Assembly (NCBI GenBank): GCA_947476425.1 | Contig: CANJQJ010000004.1 | Span: 1 to 64,000 of the forward strand | Length of the DNA stretch: 64,000 bases | Source of the DNA: Sphingomonadaceae bacterium | GTDB lineage: Bacteria; Pseudomonadota; Alphaproteobacteria; Sphingomonadales; Sphingomonadaceae | Reading direction: 5' to 3' | Shown: positions 45,118-55,647 of the stretch, in pieces | Layout of the letters: each line of letters starts with the position of its first letter | Numbering within the stretch: the stretch's first letter is position 1 | The notes under the pieces: generated by a model | What the model saw: the letters and a program-made list of their open reading frames with translations, nothing else | What the model was told of the DNA's origin: nothing | The model's database searches: none | Translations under genes and position numbers: made by a program

Positions 45118-46005
45118 CTAAATTGCCTCGCCGGTCAGCCGCTGGCAGATCATGTCGAGCTGCTCCAGCGTCGAATAATTGAGCGTCACGCTGCCGCCCC
45201 CGGGTCCATGCCGGATCTGCACATTCAGCCCAAGCAGATCGCCAAGCTGGCGTTCGAGCGCTTCGACGTCGGCATTGCTGCCCTTATATTCCATCTTGCC
45301 CGCCCGCGCCGAAGTCGGCTTGGCAGCGCGCGCCAGTCGTTCAGTTTCGCGAACCGACAAACCTTCCGCCATCACCTTTTCGGCGAGCGCAACCGGATCG
45401 GACGCCGTGATCAATGCGCGCGCATGTCCCATCGATAGACGACCGTCGGCAACAGCCTCTCGAACCGAGGCCGGCAGGTCGAGCAAGCGGATGAGATTGG
45501 CGACATGGCTGCGCGACTTGTGGACAAGCTTCGCCAGTTCCTCCTGGCTATGGCCATAATCCACCGTCAGCCGATGATAGGCCTCCGCCTCTTCAATGGC
45601 GTTGAGATCCTCACGCTGGATATTCTCGACCAGCGCGACTTCGAGCGTTTCCGCCTCGGTAAAATCGCGAACTATTGCTGGAATTTCATGCAGTTGTGCG
45701 CGCTGGGCGGCACGCCAGCGTCGCTCCCCGGCGACGATCTGGAAACCGCCCTCATGCGGACGCACCACGATCGGCTGGATCACGCCGCGAACCCCGATTG
45801 ACTTCGCCAATTCGTCGAGCGCACCCTCGTCGAACCGTCGGCGCGGCTGGCCGGGATGCGGCCGGATCGCCGCAATTGCGATGGTCTGCACGCCTGGCGT
45901 CCGGACGCCGCCGCCGATGGGCTCTTCTGGACCAGCCTCGCCAAGCAGCGCCGAAAGCCCGCGCCCGAGCCCGCTCGGCCGCTTGCGTACCGGATCGTCG
46001 TTCAT
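45118..46005 (-). CDS. parB: Chromosome partitioning protein ParB
   Basis: This CTP-dependent clamp spreads from parS sites and organises the origin for segregation. The 295-residue protein shows an N-terminal GLGRGLSALLGE, the CTPase/nuclease-like GERRWRAAQ motif, a helix-turn-helix with SRSHVANLIRLL, and a C-terminal dimer domain. The start at 46005 has a GAAGGA site; an in-frame ATG twelve codons earlier is possible. parS-like sites lie 1.4-3.6 kb away. Confidence 0.95.
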   Translation of the reverse strand: MNDDPVRKRPSGLGRGLSALLGEAGPEEPIGGGVRTPGVQTIAIAAIRPHPGQPRRRFDEGALDELAKSIGVRGVIQPIVVRPHEGGFQIVAGERRWRAAQRAQLHEIPAIVRDFTEAETLEVALVENIQREDLNAIEEAEAYHRLTVDYGHSQEELAKLVHKSRSHVANLIRLLDLPASVREAVADGRLSMGHARALITASDPVALAEKVMAEGLSVRETERLARAAKPTSARAGKMEYKGSNADVEALERQLGDLLGLNVQIRHGPGGGSVTLNYSTLEQLDMICQRLTGEAI

Positions 46006-46060
46006 CGCTTCAATTCCTTCAGCGCCCATTGCCCCAGCCACTCCCCCGACGTCAGACCCC

Positions 46061-46846
46061 TCACGCCGCCTGTTGCACCGGCTTTGGCAGGCGTCCGATC
46101 AATTCGCGGGCGAGCGCGATATAGGCTTCGGATCCAGGGCAGCGATGATCATAGATAAGCGCGGGCAGACCATGGCTCGGCGCTTCGGAAAGGCGAACAT
46201 TGCGCGGAATGATCGTCTTGAAAACCACATCGCCAAGCACGACGCGAACATCCTGCGCGACCTGTTCCGAGAGTCGATTGCGACGATCATACATCGTCAG
46301 CGCAACCCCGAGGATAGACAATTCAGGATTGAACCGCGCTCGGATCCGCTCGACGGTCTGGAGCAATTGGCTGAGCCCCTCGAGCGCAAAAAATTCGCAC
46401 TGCAAGGGGACGAGCAGCTTGCGCGAGGCGACCAGCGAATTGACCGTCAACAGGCCGAGCGACGGTGGACAATCGATCAGGCAGACATCCCATCGTCCCG
46501 GTGGCGCAGCGTTGAGTGCGGCATCGAGTCGATGGGTACGATTTTCGTAATCGATCAGTTCGATTTCCGCCCCGGACAGATCGACGGTAGCTGCGATGAG
46601 ATCGAGCCTCGGGATACGAGTCGCGATCACGGCTTGGGCAAGCGTGGCATTGCCGGTGAGCACGTCATAGCTCGAAAGATGCCGGTCGTGGCGCGTCACG
46701 CCGAGCCCGGTAGACGCATTGCCCTGAGGATCGAAATCGATCAGCAGGACACGCAAGCCAGTTGCCGCGAGCGCGGTCGCCAGATTGATCGCGGTGGTCG
46801 TCTTGCCGACACCGCCCTTCTGGTTGGCAACCGCGATCCTGATCAT
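46061..46846 (-). CDS. parA: Chromosome partitioning ATPase ParA
   Basis: This Walker-type ATPase partners ParB in origin segregation. The 261-residue protein has KGGVGKTT (10-17), the DFDPQGN box and the DCPPSLGLL box. It overlaps rsmG by ATGA and is 55 bp upstream of parB. Confidence 0.95.
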   Translation of the reverse strand: MIRIAVANQKGGVGKTTTAINLATALAATGLRVLLIDFDPQGNASTGLGVTRHDRHLSSYDVLTGNATLAQAVIATRIPRLDLIAATVDLSGAEIELIDYENRTHRLDAALNAAPPGRWDVCLIDCPPSLGLLTVNSLVASRKLLVPLQCEFFALEGLSQLLQTVERIRARFNPELSILGVALTMYDRRNRLSEQVAQDVRVVLGDVVFKTIIPRNVRLSEAPSHGLPALIYDHRCPGSEAYIALARELIGRLPKPVQQAA

Positions 46847-47475
46847 TGTCGTCTCCTGGGTCGGACATGAGACGCGATGATGATCGCGCCCTCGGGGTCG
46901 GTGATGCTCGGCACCGTGCGGAAATCACCCTGCCATGTTCTCGCTGCGGTATCCAGTTCGGATGCAACACTTCGGCCCTTTGGAAGCAGCCAGAGTGTAT
47001 TCCTGTCGGCCAGGTGATGCGCCACCCCGAAAAGTCGATCGAGCGGTGCAAATGCGCGGGCGGAAATTACCGAATGTGCCCGGATCGGGAGCTGCTCAAC
47101 CTTGGCCTTGACCACCGACACACGATCGCCAAGACCCAACAGCGCAACCATCGTTTCAAGATGTTCCGCACGTTTCGTTCGCACTTCGACCAAGGTCACC
47201 GGCCGATTCGTGAGCAGCGCGATCACCAATCCCGGAAACCCAGCGCCGCTCCCCAGGTCGATCCAGTCCCCGGGGTGATCAGTCGCAAGCGGGAGTAGCT
47301 GTGCGGAATCGAGAATATGCCGGTTCCAAAAATCCTCGATCGTCGAGCGGGCGATCAAATTCTGGCCGTCGTTCGCCGCAATCGTGGCGGCCTCCAGTTT
47401 GGAGAGCATGGCGACTGTTTCACGTGGAACAGACAATATTCGCTCCAACCATGCTTCGACTTCGCTTCGCGTCAT
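46843..47475 (-). CDS. rsmG: 16S rRNA (guanine-N7) methyltransferase RsmG
   Basis: The product methylates G527 of 16S rRNA. The 210-residue protein has the SAM site [10 protein letters not shown] and NRHILDS near residue 50. The ATG at 47475 overlaps the mnmG stop as ATGA. A parS-like palindrome lies in the codons for VPRET near the start. Confidence 0.93.
   Translation of the reverse strand: MTRSEVEAWLERILSVPRETVAMLSKLEAATIAANDGQNLIARSTIEDFWNRHILDSAQLLPLATDHPGDWIDLGSGAGFPGLVIALLTNRPVTLVEVRTKRAEHLETMVALLGLGDRVSVVKAKVEQLPIRAHSVISARAFAPLDRLFGVAHHLADRNTLWLLPKGRSVASELDTAARTWQGDFRTVPSITDPEGAIIIASHVRPRRRQ
47416..47431. promoter_or_regulatory. parS-like ParB-binding site 1 (inside rsmG)
   Basis: TGTTTCACGTGGAACA differs from the bacterial parS consensus TGTTTCACGTGAAACA at one position. 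It is embedded in coding sequence and lies 0.6 kb from parA. Confidence 0.85.
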
Positions 47476-49274
47476 GCCGCCATGCGCCGGCATCGAACGA
47501 GAATCGCAGCCAATGCGGCAGGCGTTACCCCGCGCACCCGCCCTGCCGCGCCAAGCGAAGTAGGCCGCGCTGCCTCGAGCCTTTCGATCATCTCATTCGA
47601 TAGACCGCCTATCAGGCGATAATCCAGATCGTCGGGAATAAGGACAACCTCGTCCGATCGCATCCGCAAGACCTCGCGCTGCTGTCTTTCGACATAGGGG
47701 GCATAGCGTCCATCATTGACCAGCTCGTCGAGCACGTCCGACGAAATATTGCGAAGCAGCGGCTGATGCTCAAACAACTCGGGGAGTGCGAAATCGGGGA
47801 AGCACAGGGATTCAAACAGGGACCGCTTTCCCTGCTTCGCATCAAGCAGCTTACGCGCTTCGCACCGTTCCGTTTCACGTGAAACAAATGCTGCCTCACG
47901 CTCAACCCCGACTACACCGATTGCCATCGCCTTGGCCGTCAGCCGGGACTGCGCATTATCCGCTCGCAATCTGAGTCGATATTCCGCGCGCGCAGTCAGC
48001 ATTCGATAAGGCTCGGTGACGCCATGCAGTGTGAGGTCATCGACCATCACCCCGATATAGCTTTCTGCCCGATCGAAGAGCACAGGTGCAGAGCCCAATG
48101 CGAAGGCAGCGGCATTGAGGCCCGCTACGAGGCCCTGCGCCGCGGCTTCCTCATATCCAGTGGTGCCATTGATCTGCCCGGCACAGAAGACGCCCGGAAA
48201 ATCCCGCAAGCCCAACGAAGGGCCAAGCGCGCGCGGGTCGATATGGTCATACTCGACCGCGTAGCCTTGCTGCACGATTTGGGCACGCTCCAGTCCCGCA
48301 ATCGAGGCGACGATCTGCTGCTGGACGTCAAGCGGCAACGAGGTCGAAATTCCGTTGGGATAGACGATATGATCATCGAGGCCCTCGGGCTCGAGGAAAA
48401 TCTGGTGCCCTTCCCGGTCTCCAAATCGAACGACCTTGTCTTCGATCGACGGGCAGTAGCGTGGACCGGCGCCTTCGATGGCGCCTGCGAACAGCGGCGA
48501 TCGATAAAGATTGTCTCGAATAACCTGATGCGTCTCGAGATTCGTCCGCGTGATCCCGCAAGCAACCTGCGGACAGCTTCTGCCGTGCGACTGGGATGAG
48601 AATGTCCATTCTTCGCCATCCGAAGGCTGGATTTCGACCCGCGCCCAATCGATGGTCCGACCGTCCAGGCGAGGTGGTGTTCCTGTCTTGAGTCGGCCCA
48701 TCGGGAGGTCGAGGGCGCGAAGTTGCGCGGCCATGCCAATCGACGGTGCCTCGTCCACCCTACCGCCGGCCTTCGCATCCATTCCGAAATGCAGCTTGCC
48801 GTTGAGAAAAGTGCCGGTAGCAATCACGACGGCGTCACAAGCCAGTGCCCGGCCATCGCCCAGAACGACGCCAGCGACGTTCCCCCCGTCGATCCGAAAC
48901 GAAAACGCCTCGCCTTCGACGATCTCGAGATTCTCCTGCCCTGTCAGTCCCGCCTGTATTGCAGCGCGGTATCGACGTCGGTCCGCCTGTACGCGCGGTC
49001 CTTGGACAGCGGCACCCTTTGAACCATTGAGCATGCGATAGTGAATCGCGGCTGCGTCGGCCGCGCGCGCCATCAAGCCGTCAAATGCATCGATCTCGCG
49101 AACGAGATGTCCCTTGCCTAGCCCACCGATCGCCGGATTGCAGGACATCGCTCCGATCTGGTCACGCCGTATCGTGAGCAGCGCGACCTTGGCACCCATG
49201 CGCGCAGCCGCTGCAGCGGCCTCGCTCCCGGCGTGACCGCCGCCGACAATGATGACATCAAAGGATCGGGACAT
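47472..49274 (-). CDS. mnmG: tRNA uridine-5-carboxymethylaminomethyl modification enzyme MnmG
   Basis: The FAD protein acts with MnmE to install cmnm5U34 in tRNA. The 600-residue protein has [14 protein letters not shown] at the FAD site and [12 protein letters not shown] downstream. The start at 49274 begins the conserved N-terminus. A parS-like site lies within it. Confidence 0.95.
   Translation of the reverse strand: MSRSFDVIIVGGGHAGSEAAAAAARMGAKVALLTIRRDQIGAMSCNPAIGGLGKGHLVREIDAFDGLMARAADAAAIHYRMLNGSKGAAVQGPRVQADRRRYRAAIQAGLTGQENLEIVEGEAFSFRIDGGNVAGVVLGDGRALACDAVVIATGTFLNGKLHFGMDAKAGGRVDEAPSIGMAAQLRALDLPMGRLKTGTPPRLDGRTIDWARVEIQPSDGEEWTFSSQSHGRSCPQVACGITRTNLETHQVIRDNLYRSPLFAGAIEGAGPRYCPSIEDKVVRFGDREGHQIFLEPEGLDDHIVYPNGISTSLPLDVQQQIVASIAGLERAQIVQQGYAVEYDHIDPRALGPSLGLRDFPGVFCAGQINGTTGYEEAAAQGLVAGLNAAAFALGSAPVLFDRAESYIGVMVDDLTLHGVTEPYRMLTARAEYRLRLRADNAQSRLTAKAMAIGVVGVEREAAFVSRETERCEARKLLDAKQGKRSLFESLCFPDFALPELFEHQPLLRNISSDVLDELVNDGRYAPYVERQQREVLRMRSDEVVLIPDDLDYRLIGGLSNEMIERLEAARPTSLGAAGRVRGVTPAALAAILVRCRRMAA
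47871..47886. promoter_or_regulatory. parS-like ParB-binding site 2 (inside mnmG)
   Basis: CGTTTCACGTGAAACA matches the parS consensus in 15 of 16 bases, with a perfect 14-base palindromic core. It encodes VSRET in mnmG. Confidence 0.9.
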
Positions 49275-49329
49275 GACAAAGCCGCTATGCCAGCGCGAGG
49301 ATTCTGTCAAAAGCTTCGCTGCTATTCGA

Positions 49330-50616
49330 TCATTTTCCGATGCAGAACCGGCTGAATATGGCATCGAGGAGTGGTTCGACGCCGCCTTGCCCGGTCAATC
49401 GGTCGAGCGCAGCACGCGCGCCCCTGAGCGATTCGGCCACAAGCAATATGTCGGGCGCACCCTCGGCGAGCTTCAGCGAATCGGCGCAATCCGCCAATGC
49501 CTCGCGCTGTCGCTGGACCAACGCAATCTCGCCTTCGCGCGGCAACAGCGATGTTCCACGTGAAACAAGCAGTGAGACCAGTGCCTCCATTCCCGTCCCC
49601 CCGGTCGCGGAAACCGCGAGGTCGGCGCCGACGGGCAATCCCTCCCTCCCCGGCAGATCGCAACGTGGATGGACATGTAACGCACCTCCTGGTGCTGTCC
49701 CCACCTCTCCCAACCAGATCACGATATCCGCGCTGTCGAGCGCTTGCTGAGCGCGATCGACGCCGATCCGCTCTATAAAATCCTCGGTTTCCCTCAGCCC
49801 CGCAGTATCGATGAAGATGAACGCCATTCCGGAAATCTGAACCGGAAATTCGATCAGGTCTCGAGTCGTCCCAGGAATCGGCGTGGCGATCGCAGCCTCT
49901 CGACCAACAAGTCCATTGAACAACGTCGATTTACCGGCGTTAGGCGGTCCGCCGATCGCAACGCGAATGCCATCCCGCAATCGCTCTGCCGGAGGAACGC
50001 GCAGCATCGCTTCGATCTCGTCGAGCAGCGGCGCAATCACTGCGCCCGCACCACCGTCGTCCTCGGGGACATCATCCTCATCGGCGAAGTCGATTCGTGC
50101 CTCGATCGCCGCCGCCGCGTCGATCAGCGCCGCTCGCCATCGCCGGACCGCGCGCGACAAGGTTCCTTCGGCGAGTGCCATGGCATTTCGCCGCTGGCCT
50201 TCCGTCTCGGCGGTCAGCAGGTCGCCCAGTCCCTCCGCTTCGGCGAGATCGAGCCGGCCATTGGCAAAAGCGCGCCTCGTAAACTCTCCCGGTTCGGCGC
50301 GACGCAGCCCCGGGAGTGCCGCCAGCGCCGCTTCGACCGCAGCGACCACCGCCCGGCCGCCGTGCAAATGCAGCTCGACAAGATCCTCACCCGTCACGCT
50401 GTTGGGACCCGGAAAAAACAGCACCAGCACGCGATCGAGCACCGGATCACGACCCAGCGTCATCAATGTCGCGATACGCGGCTCCGGGACGCGTCCCGCC
50501 AGTTCCTGCAGGCTTTCCACCGCGGCGATCCCACTCACGCGCACGATCGCGATCGCCGCCGGCGGTTGCCCCGACGACAGTGCGAAGATCGTCTCCTGCG
50601 TCGGCACCAGCTTCAC
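49330..50616 (-). CDS. mnmE: tRNA modification GTPase MnmE
   Basis: The product is a potassium-activated GTPase, partner of MnmG. The 428-residue protein has an N-terminal formyl-THF-binding domain, Walker [20 protein letters not shown] in the G3 loop, and the C-terminal FCIGK with the conserved Cys. A parS-like site lies in its coding sequence. The DUF6489 gene is just upstream in the same direction. Confidence 0.95.
   Translation of the reverse strand: MKLVPTQETIFALSSGQPPAAIAIVRVSGIAAVESLQELAGRVPEPRIATLMTLGRDPVLDRVLVLFFPGPNSVTGEDLVELHLHGGRAVVAAVEAALAALPGLRRAEPGEFTRRAFANGRLDLAEAEGLGDLLTAETEGQRRNAMALAEGTLSRAVRRWRAALIDAAAAIEARIDFADEDDVPEDDGGAGAVIAPLLDEIEAMLRVPPAERLRDGIRVAIGGPPNAGKSTLFNGLVGREAAIATPIPGTTRDLIEFPVQISGMAFIFIDTAGLRETEDFIERIGVDRAQQALDSADIVIWLGEVGTAPGGALHVHPRCDLPGREGLPVGADLAVSATGGTGMEALVSLLVSRGTSLLPREGEIALVQRQREALADCADSLKLAEGAPDILLVAESLRGARAALDRLTGQGGVEPLLDAIFSRFCIGK
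49552..49567. promoter_or_regulatory. parS-like ParB-binding site 3 (inside mnmE)
   Basis: TGTTCCACGTGAAACA differs from the consensus at one base, and its core CCACGTGAAAC is intact. It encodes VSRGT. Confidence 0.85.
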
Positions 50617-50626
50617 ATGCCGGCTT

Positions 50627-50863
50627 TCACTTGTCGCCGGAACCGCTCATCCGTTCGAACATCTGTTTCCACATGCCCATTCCTGCCTCGCCGAGGGGTG
50701 ACCAATTGCTGATGAGCGACTTGACCATATCGGGGGTTACGCCTTCCGACATCGCCCGGCGCATCTGGTCGACATAGGCCTCATGGATCGGCGTAAGATC
50801 GGGTAGCCCGAGAAAAGTTCGCGCTTCGACCGGCGTAATATCGACATCGACATTTATCTTCAT
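50627..50863 (-). CDS. DUF6489-like small protein upstream of mnmE
   Basis: The 78-residue acidic protein starts MKINVDVDITPVEAR, carries SEGVTPDMVKSLI and ends in a Met-rich tail. It matches a small alphaproteobacterial family regularly found beside mnmE. ATG at 50863 is preferred, with GGAG upstream; an ATG five codons earlier overlaps that site. The function is unknown. Confidence 0.8.
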   Translation of the reverse strand: MKINVDVDITPVEARTFLGLPDLTPIHEAYVDQMRRAMSEGVTPDMVKSLISNWSPLGEAGMGMWKQMFERMSGSGDK

Positions 50864-50929
50864 TTCATGGATCTCCAATGGTTGAGCAACCGGCCTGTCC
50901 GCTGGTAAAGATTGGCGAAGGTCCCGTCC

Positions 50930-51397
50930 ATGTCCAGCATGACTCTCCCCTCGCCTATCGGCCCCATCATCATCACCGTCTCGGGCAGAACGCTTGAGTC
51001 AATTCGCTTGTGCGGAACCGCATCCGAAATCGTCCTGATCCATCATGATGACGATCCACTCCTCCGGGAGGCCGCCGCCCAGCTCAATGCCTGGTTCGAA
51101 CATCGTCTCACCGAGTTCGATCTGCCACTCGCCCAATGCAGAAGCGAGCGCGGTGAAGCACTCCGCGGCGCAATCAGCGGCATCCCTTATGGTGACACCG
51201 CGAGCTATGGCGAACTCGCCCGTCTCGCGAGTTCAGGTCCACGTGCGATCGGCCAGGCATGCCGGCGCAATCCCTTCACGATTGTCGTCCCCTGTCACCG
51301 CGTCATTGGAGCGGGCCAGGCAATCGGCTATTATTCGGGCGGCGATGGCATCATCACCAAACGCTGGCTGCTGGATCACGAACAACGCCAATCATGA
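50930..51397 (+). CDS. ogt: Methylated-DNA-[protein]-cysteine S-methyltransferase
   Basis: This suicide repair protein removes methyl groups from O6-methylguanine. The 155-residue protein has the acceptor Cys in IVVPCHRVIG and the helix-turn-helix Arg finger region YGELARLASSGPRAIGQA. A GAAGG site precedes the chosen ATG; a TTG six codons earlier is also in frame. Confidence 0.92.
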   Translation: MSSMTLPSPIGPIIITVSGRTLESIRLCGTASEIVLIHHDDDPLLREAAAQLNAWFEHRLTEFDLPLAQCRSERGEALRGAISGIPYGDTASYGELARLASSGPRAIGQACRRNPFTIVVPCHRVIGAGQAIGYYSGGDGIITKRWLLDHEQRQS

Positions 51398-51413
51398 AGA
51401 GGAAAATCGAACG

Positions 51414-52109
51414 ATGGGGTCAATGATCAAAATCCAGGCGCTCGACGGAAGCGGCAGCTTCGACGCCTATCGCGCCAATCCCGTGGGCAAGCCCAAGGGC
51501 GCAATTGTCGTCATCCAGGAGATATTCGGCGTGAACCCCGGTATCCGCCAGAAGGTCGACGACTGGGCGGCTGCAGGCTATTCCGCATACGCCCTTGATC
51601 TGTTCTGGCGGATCAAGCCGGGGATCGAGCTTGATCCGGACATCCCGGACCAGATGGAGAAAGCGCTTGGCCTGATCAACGAATTCGATCGCGACAAGGG
51701 TATCGAGGATATCGAAGCGACCATCCGCACCGCTCGCCACGAATCGGGCGGCAAGGTCGGCGTAACCGGTTATTGTCTCGGGGGACTGCTCGCCTATTTG
51801 ACCGCGACGCGCACCGATTCGGATGCCACGGTCGGCTATTATGGCGTGATGATAGACACGTTCCTTAATGAATCCCATGGTATAGCACGTCCGTTGCTCC
51901 TGCACTTCGCCGAACTCGATCATTTCGTATCGTCCGAATCCTTCGCGAAGATTCGCGACGGCCTGAAGGACAATCCCCGTGTCGAGATCCATCAATATGC
52001 CGGGGTCGATCATGGTTTCGCCGCGCAATTCGGCAAGCGACGCGACGAGGACGCAGCGACACTCGCCGATGGCCGCACCAGGACCTTTTTCGAAAAGCAT
52101 ATTGGATGA
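51414..52109 (+). CDS. Dienelactone hydrolase family protein
   Basis: The 231-residue alpha/beta-hydrolase has the Cys nucleophile in GYCLGG, a DHFVS segment carrying the Asp and VDHGFA carrying the His, the dienelactone hydrolase triad. Family members open lactones in chlorocatechol routes or act as general esterases. A GAGGAAAA ribosome site precedes the ATG. It overlaps qor by ATGA. Confidence 0.88.
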   Translation: MGSMIKIQALDGSGSFDAYRANPVGKPKGAIVVIQEIFGVNPGIRQKVDDWAAAGYSAYALDLFWRIKPGIELDPDIPDQMEKALGLINEFDRDKGIEDIEATIRTARHESGGKVGVTGYCLGGLLAYLTATRTDSDATVGYYGVMIDTFLNESHGIARPLLLHFAELDHFVSSESFAKIRDGLKDNPRVEIHQYAGVDHGFAAQFGKRRDEDAATLADGRTRTFFEKHIG

Positions 52110-53089
52110 CGAGCACTGGCTGGCGCGTCGTCGTTCGCGAACATGGCGGCCCCGAGGTCATCGACCGTGAGGAATTCGACCTGGCTGCGCCAGGAACGGG
52201 TGAGATCCGGCTCCGCATCACCGCGATCGGGGTCAATTATATCGACACCTATCACCGTTCTGGGCTTTACCCGTCCACGCTTCCCATCGGGCTCGGCGTC
52301 GAGGCGGCAGGTGTTGTCGAGGCGATCGGGGCCGATGTCGAGGGATGGCGTACGGGCGATCGCGTTGCCTGCCTGGTTGAAAAGCCAGGCACCTATGCCA
52401 CCCACCTCCTCGTGGAAGCCGATCGTCTATTCGCGCTGCCCGACTCTATCTCCGATGAGCTTGCCGCAGCGATCCTGATGAAGGGTCTCACCGCCTGGAT
52501 GCTGATCGAACGCTGCGCCAAGGTGCAGCCCGGCCAGACGGTCCTCGTCCACTCCGCAGCCGGAGGCGTTGGATCGCTGCTTGTCCCCTGGCTCAAGAAT
52601 ATCGATGCCAACGTCATCGCGCATGCCGGAAGCTTCGAAAAGGCGCGCGCCGCTATCCGGCGCGGTGCCGATCATGCGTTATTCTGTCCGTTCAAGCTGC
52701 TCGCCGAGCAGGTTCATGCCTTGACGGATGGCAAGGGCGCAGATGTTGTCCTCGATGGTGTCGGTGCCGCGAGCTGGTCAGCGTCGCTGGCCGCGATCGC
52801 CCGGCGCGGCATGCTGGTCAGCTATGGTAATGCAAGCGGACCCGCTCCCGCGGTCACGCCGCTGGAGTTGCTCAAGGCCGGATCGATATTCCTGACACGG
52901 CCGACAATGTATCATTATATCGATACCGCCGAGAGTCGGGCCGAGGGCGCCAGGCGGCTGTTCGAACTCGTCGCCGCCGGTGCGCTGAAACTGGAAGCTG
53001 GTCGCAGCTTCCCGCTCGCCGAAGCGGCCGATGCCCATCGGGCCCTGGAATCGCGGCGGACAATGGGATCGACGATCCTGACTCCATGA
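52106..53089 (+). CDS. NADPH:quinone reductase / zeta-crystallin-like MDR
   Basis: This zinc-free medium-chain reductase has 327 residues. It shows GVNYIDTYHRSGLY and LGVEAAGVVEAIG early, the NADPH fold HSAAGGVGSL, and the late NASGPAPAVTPLEL typical of Qor. It reduces quinones or reactive enones. It is coupled to the hydrolase before it. Confidence 0.9.
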   Translation: MTSTGWRVVVREHGGPEVIDREEFDLAAPGTGEIRLRITAIGVNYIDTYHRSGLYPSTLPIGLGVEAAGVVEAIGADVEGWRTGDRVACLVEKPGTYATHLLVEADRLFALPDSISDELAAAILMKGLTAWMLIERCAKVQPGQTVLVHSAAGGVGSLLVPWLKNIDANVIAHAGSFEKARAAIRRGADHALFCPFKLLAEQVHALTDGKGADVVLDGVGAASWSASLAAIARRGMLVSYGNASGPAPAVTPLELLKAGSIFLTRPTMYHYIDTAESRAEGARRLFELVAAGALKLEAGRSFPLAEAADAHRALESRRTMGSTILTP

Positions 53090-53118
53090 ATTACCCGGGA
53101 TAAACTGCGCGAGAAACC

Positions 53119-53766
53119 TCAGGCAACAAGGTGCAGAACGCCGATCTCGTGATCGACGATACCCTCGTAGATCATGCTTCCCGCGACATAGAGGATCACC
53201 GCAAGCCCGATATAGGCGATCCAGTGATGGCGTTCGATGAAGCGAGCGATAATGTTCGCCGCAACCGCCATCAGCGTCACCGACAACGCCAGCCCGAAGA
53301 ACAATACCGTGGGATGCGAACGGGCCGCCCCGGCGACTGCCAGGACATTGTCGAGGCTCATCGAGAGATCGGCGATCGCGACCTGGATCGCAGCCTGTGC
53401 GAAAGTCTTGGTGGCCGGGGGACCTTCGATACCGGGCGTTGAGGGATCGTCAACGACCAGTTGCGCCTTGGGCGGGTGAAGCTCGCGAAACAGCTTCCAG
53501 CCTACCCACAGCAACAACAGACCACCGGCAAACAAGAGGCCGACGACATGAAGCAGCTTGGTTGCAATGAACGCAAAGCCGACAAGGCAGACCAGGGCGA
53601 TGGCGACGCCAAGCCCGAGTACGCGCTTGCGATCCTTTGCAGGCAGGCCCGAGGCGAGCGTGCCAAGCACCACGACATTGTCGCCGGCCAGCATCAGGTC
53701 GATCATGATGACCTGACCCAGCGCGGCAAGGCCCGCTGGCGTCAAGACATCAGCGAAATCGATCAC
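53119..53766 (-). CDS. TerC family integral membrane protein
   Basis: The 215-residue protein has about six to seven hydrophobic helices with the paired acidic motifs LMLAGDNVVVL and LSMSLDNVLAVAG, which define TerC/YjbE-like proteins thought to move metal ions such as manganese. It starts with GTG and is close to rho. The function here is inferred from family. Confidence 0.85.
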   Translation of the reverse strand: MIDFADVLTPAGLAALGQVIMIDLMLAGDNVVVLGTLASGLPAKDRKRVLGLGVAIALVCLVGFAFIATKLLHVVGLLFAGGLLLLWVGWKLFRELHPPKAQLVVDDPSTPGIEGPPATKTFAQAAIQVAIADLSMSLDNVLAVAGAARSHPTVLFFGLALSVTLMAVAANIIARFIERHHWIAYIGLAVILYVAGSMIYEGIVDHEIGVLHLVA

Positions 53767-53774
53767 GGTCTAAC

Positions 53775-55031
53775 CTACTGATTCATCGAGTCGAAGAAAT
53801 CGTCGTTGGTCTTGGAATCCTTCATCTTGTCGAGAAGGAATTCCATCGCATCGATCGTTCCCATCTGCATGAGGATTCGGCGCAGCACCCACATCTTGGA
53901 AAGCTTGCCCTTGTCGACGAGCAGCTCTTCCTTGCGGGTGCCGGACTTGCCGACGTCCATCGCCGGGAAGATTCGCTTGTCGGCAACCTTGCGGTCAAGC
54001 ACAATTTCCGAGTTACCGGTGCCCTTGAATTCTTCGAAGATGACTTCGTCCATGCGGCTGCCGGTATCGATCAGCGCCGTTGCAATGATCGAGAGCGAAC
54101 CACCTTCCTCGATGTTGCGTGCTGCACCGAAGAAGCGCTTCGGCCGCTGCAATGCGTTGGCATCGACACCGCCGGTAAGCACCTTGCCCGACGACGGGAC
54201 GACGGTGTTGTAGGCACGGCCGAGGCGCGTGATCGAGTCGAGCAGGATGACGACATCCTTCTTGTGCTCGACGAGACGCTTGGCCTTCTCGATCACCATT
54301 TCGGCGACCTGGACGTGCCGGCTGGCGGGTTCGTCGAAGGTCGAGGAGATCACCTCGCCCTTCACCGAACGCTGCATGTCGGTCACTTCTTCCGGGCGTT
54401 CGTCGATCAGCAGGACGATCAGGAAAACCTCGGGATGATTGTCGGTGATCGCCTTGGCGATATTCTGGAGAAGCACCGTCTTGCCGACGCGGGGCGGGGC
54501 GACGATCAGCGCGCGCTGGCCCTTGCCCTGTGGAGCAACGATATCAATCACGCGAGCCGACTTGTCCTTGACCGTCGGATCATGCGGATCAAGCGTCAGC
54601 TTGCTGTCGGGATAAAGCGGCGTGAGATTGTCGAAATTGACACGATGGCGGACGACGTCGGGATCGTCGAAATTGACCGAGACCAGCCTGGTCAACGCAA
54701 AATAGCGCTCGCCATCCTTGGGCCCGCGAATTTCGCCTTCGACCGTATCACCGGTGCGCAGGCCGAATTTGCGGACCTGGTTCGGCGAAATATAGATATC
54801 ATCGGGGCCGGCGAGATAATTTGCTTCGGGCGAACGGAGGAAGCCGAAACCATCGGGTAGCACTTCGATCGTGCCGAGGCCCATGATCTGCTCGCCATTT
54901 TCCGCTTCGATTTTCAGGATCGCGAACATGAGATCCTGCTTGCGCATCGTTGACGCGCCTTCGACCCCCAGTTCCTCGGCCATGCTGACCAGCTCTGCGG
55001 GAGTTTTCTTCTTGAGTTCTTTGAGATGCAT
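53775..55031 (-). CDS. rho: Transcription termination factor Rho
   Basis: The hexameric RNA helicase terminates transcription. The 418-residue protein has an N-terminal Rho_N helix bundle, an RNA-binding OB fold including [12 protein letters not shown], and Walker [11 protein letters not shown]. About 150 bp separates it from hemJ, with nothing else seen there. Confidence 0.96.
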   Translation of the reverse strand: MHLKELKKKTPAELVSMAEELGVEGASTMRKQDLMFAILKIEAENGEQIMGLGTIEVLPDGFGFLRSPEANYLAGPDDIYISPNQVRKFGLRTGDTVEGEIRGPKDGERYFALTRLVSVNFDDPDVVRHRVNFDNLTPLYPDSKLTLDPHDPTVKDKSARVIDIVAPQGKGQRALIVAPPRVGKTVLLQNIAKAITDNHPEVFLIVLLIDERPEEVTDMQRSVKGEVISSTFDEPASRHVQVAEMVIEKAKRLVEHKKDVVILLDSITRLGRAYNTVVPSSGKVLTGGVDANALQRPKRFFGAARNIEEGGSLSIIATALIDTGSRMDEVIFEEFKGTGNSEIVLDRKVADKRIFPAMDVGKSGTRKEELLVDKGKLSKMWVLRRILMQMGTIDAMEFLLDKMKDSKTNDDFFDSMNQ

Positions 55032-55182
55032 ACGAATTTTCCGAGTGAAGAGCCGGACGGCAAATGACTGACGAGAGGTTGATGCTGTCAGAAAACAGCC
55101 CGTGCGCGAATGGCGGGCGAGTTCGGGATGCGGTAATCCGGGCCCGATCCCAAGTCAAGCCGGTCTCGAAAGTCAAGCCGGA

Positions 55183-55626
55183 TCAGAAGGGACGAACAAT
55201 CACCAGAATGACGATGATTGCGGTCGCGATGCCCGGAATCTCGTTCATGAAACGCAAGGCTTTATCATTTTTCGCGCGATAGCCCTTCGCCATCTTGCGA
55301 CCATATCCGATCACCCAGCCATGAAATCCGGCAAGTAGGAATGCCGTCGCGAACTTGGCCTGGAACCATGGCACGCCCCACAAATCTAGATCGAAGGCAA
55401 GCATGATGCCGAACAGCCACACCAGGATCATCGATGGTGTGATGATGATCGAACGCAACCGCCGCTCGCGCTCGACCCACAGCAGGTCCTCCTCCGAACC
55501 GGGCACAACCCTTTGATGATAAATATAAAATCTCGGCAACATGAACAGGCCCGCAATCCAGAAGATCACGAAAATAATGTGCGCGGCCTTGACCCAAGGA
55601 TAAGCGTTGCCGAGCATGCCGACCAT
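55183..55626 (-). CDS. hemJ: Protoporphyrinogen oxidase HemJ
   Basis: The product oxidises protoporphyrinogen IX to protoporphyrin IX. The 147-residue membrane protein has four hydrophobic segments and the HemJ landmarks AAHIIFVIFWIAGLF with the haem-ligand His and a conserved RFYIYH. It is downstream of hemE, a consistent pairing. Confidence 0.93.
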   Translation of the reverse strand: MVGMLGNAYPWVKAAHIIFVIFWIAGLFMLPRFYIYHQRVVPGSEEDLLWVERERRLRSIIITPSMILVWLFGIMLAFDLDLWGVPWFQAKFATAFLLAGFHGWVIGYGRKMAKGYRAKNDKALRFMNEIPGIATAIIVILVIVRPF

Positions 55627-55647
55627 ATCAGTTCCCCCGCCCCGAAC

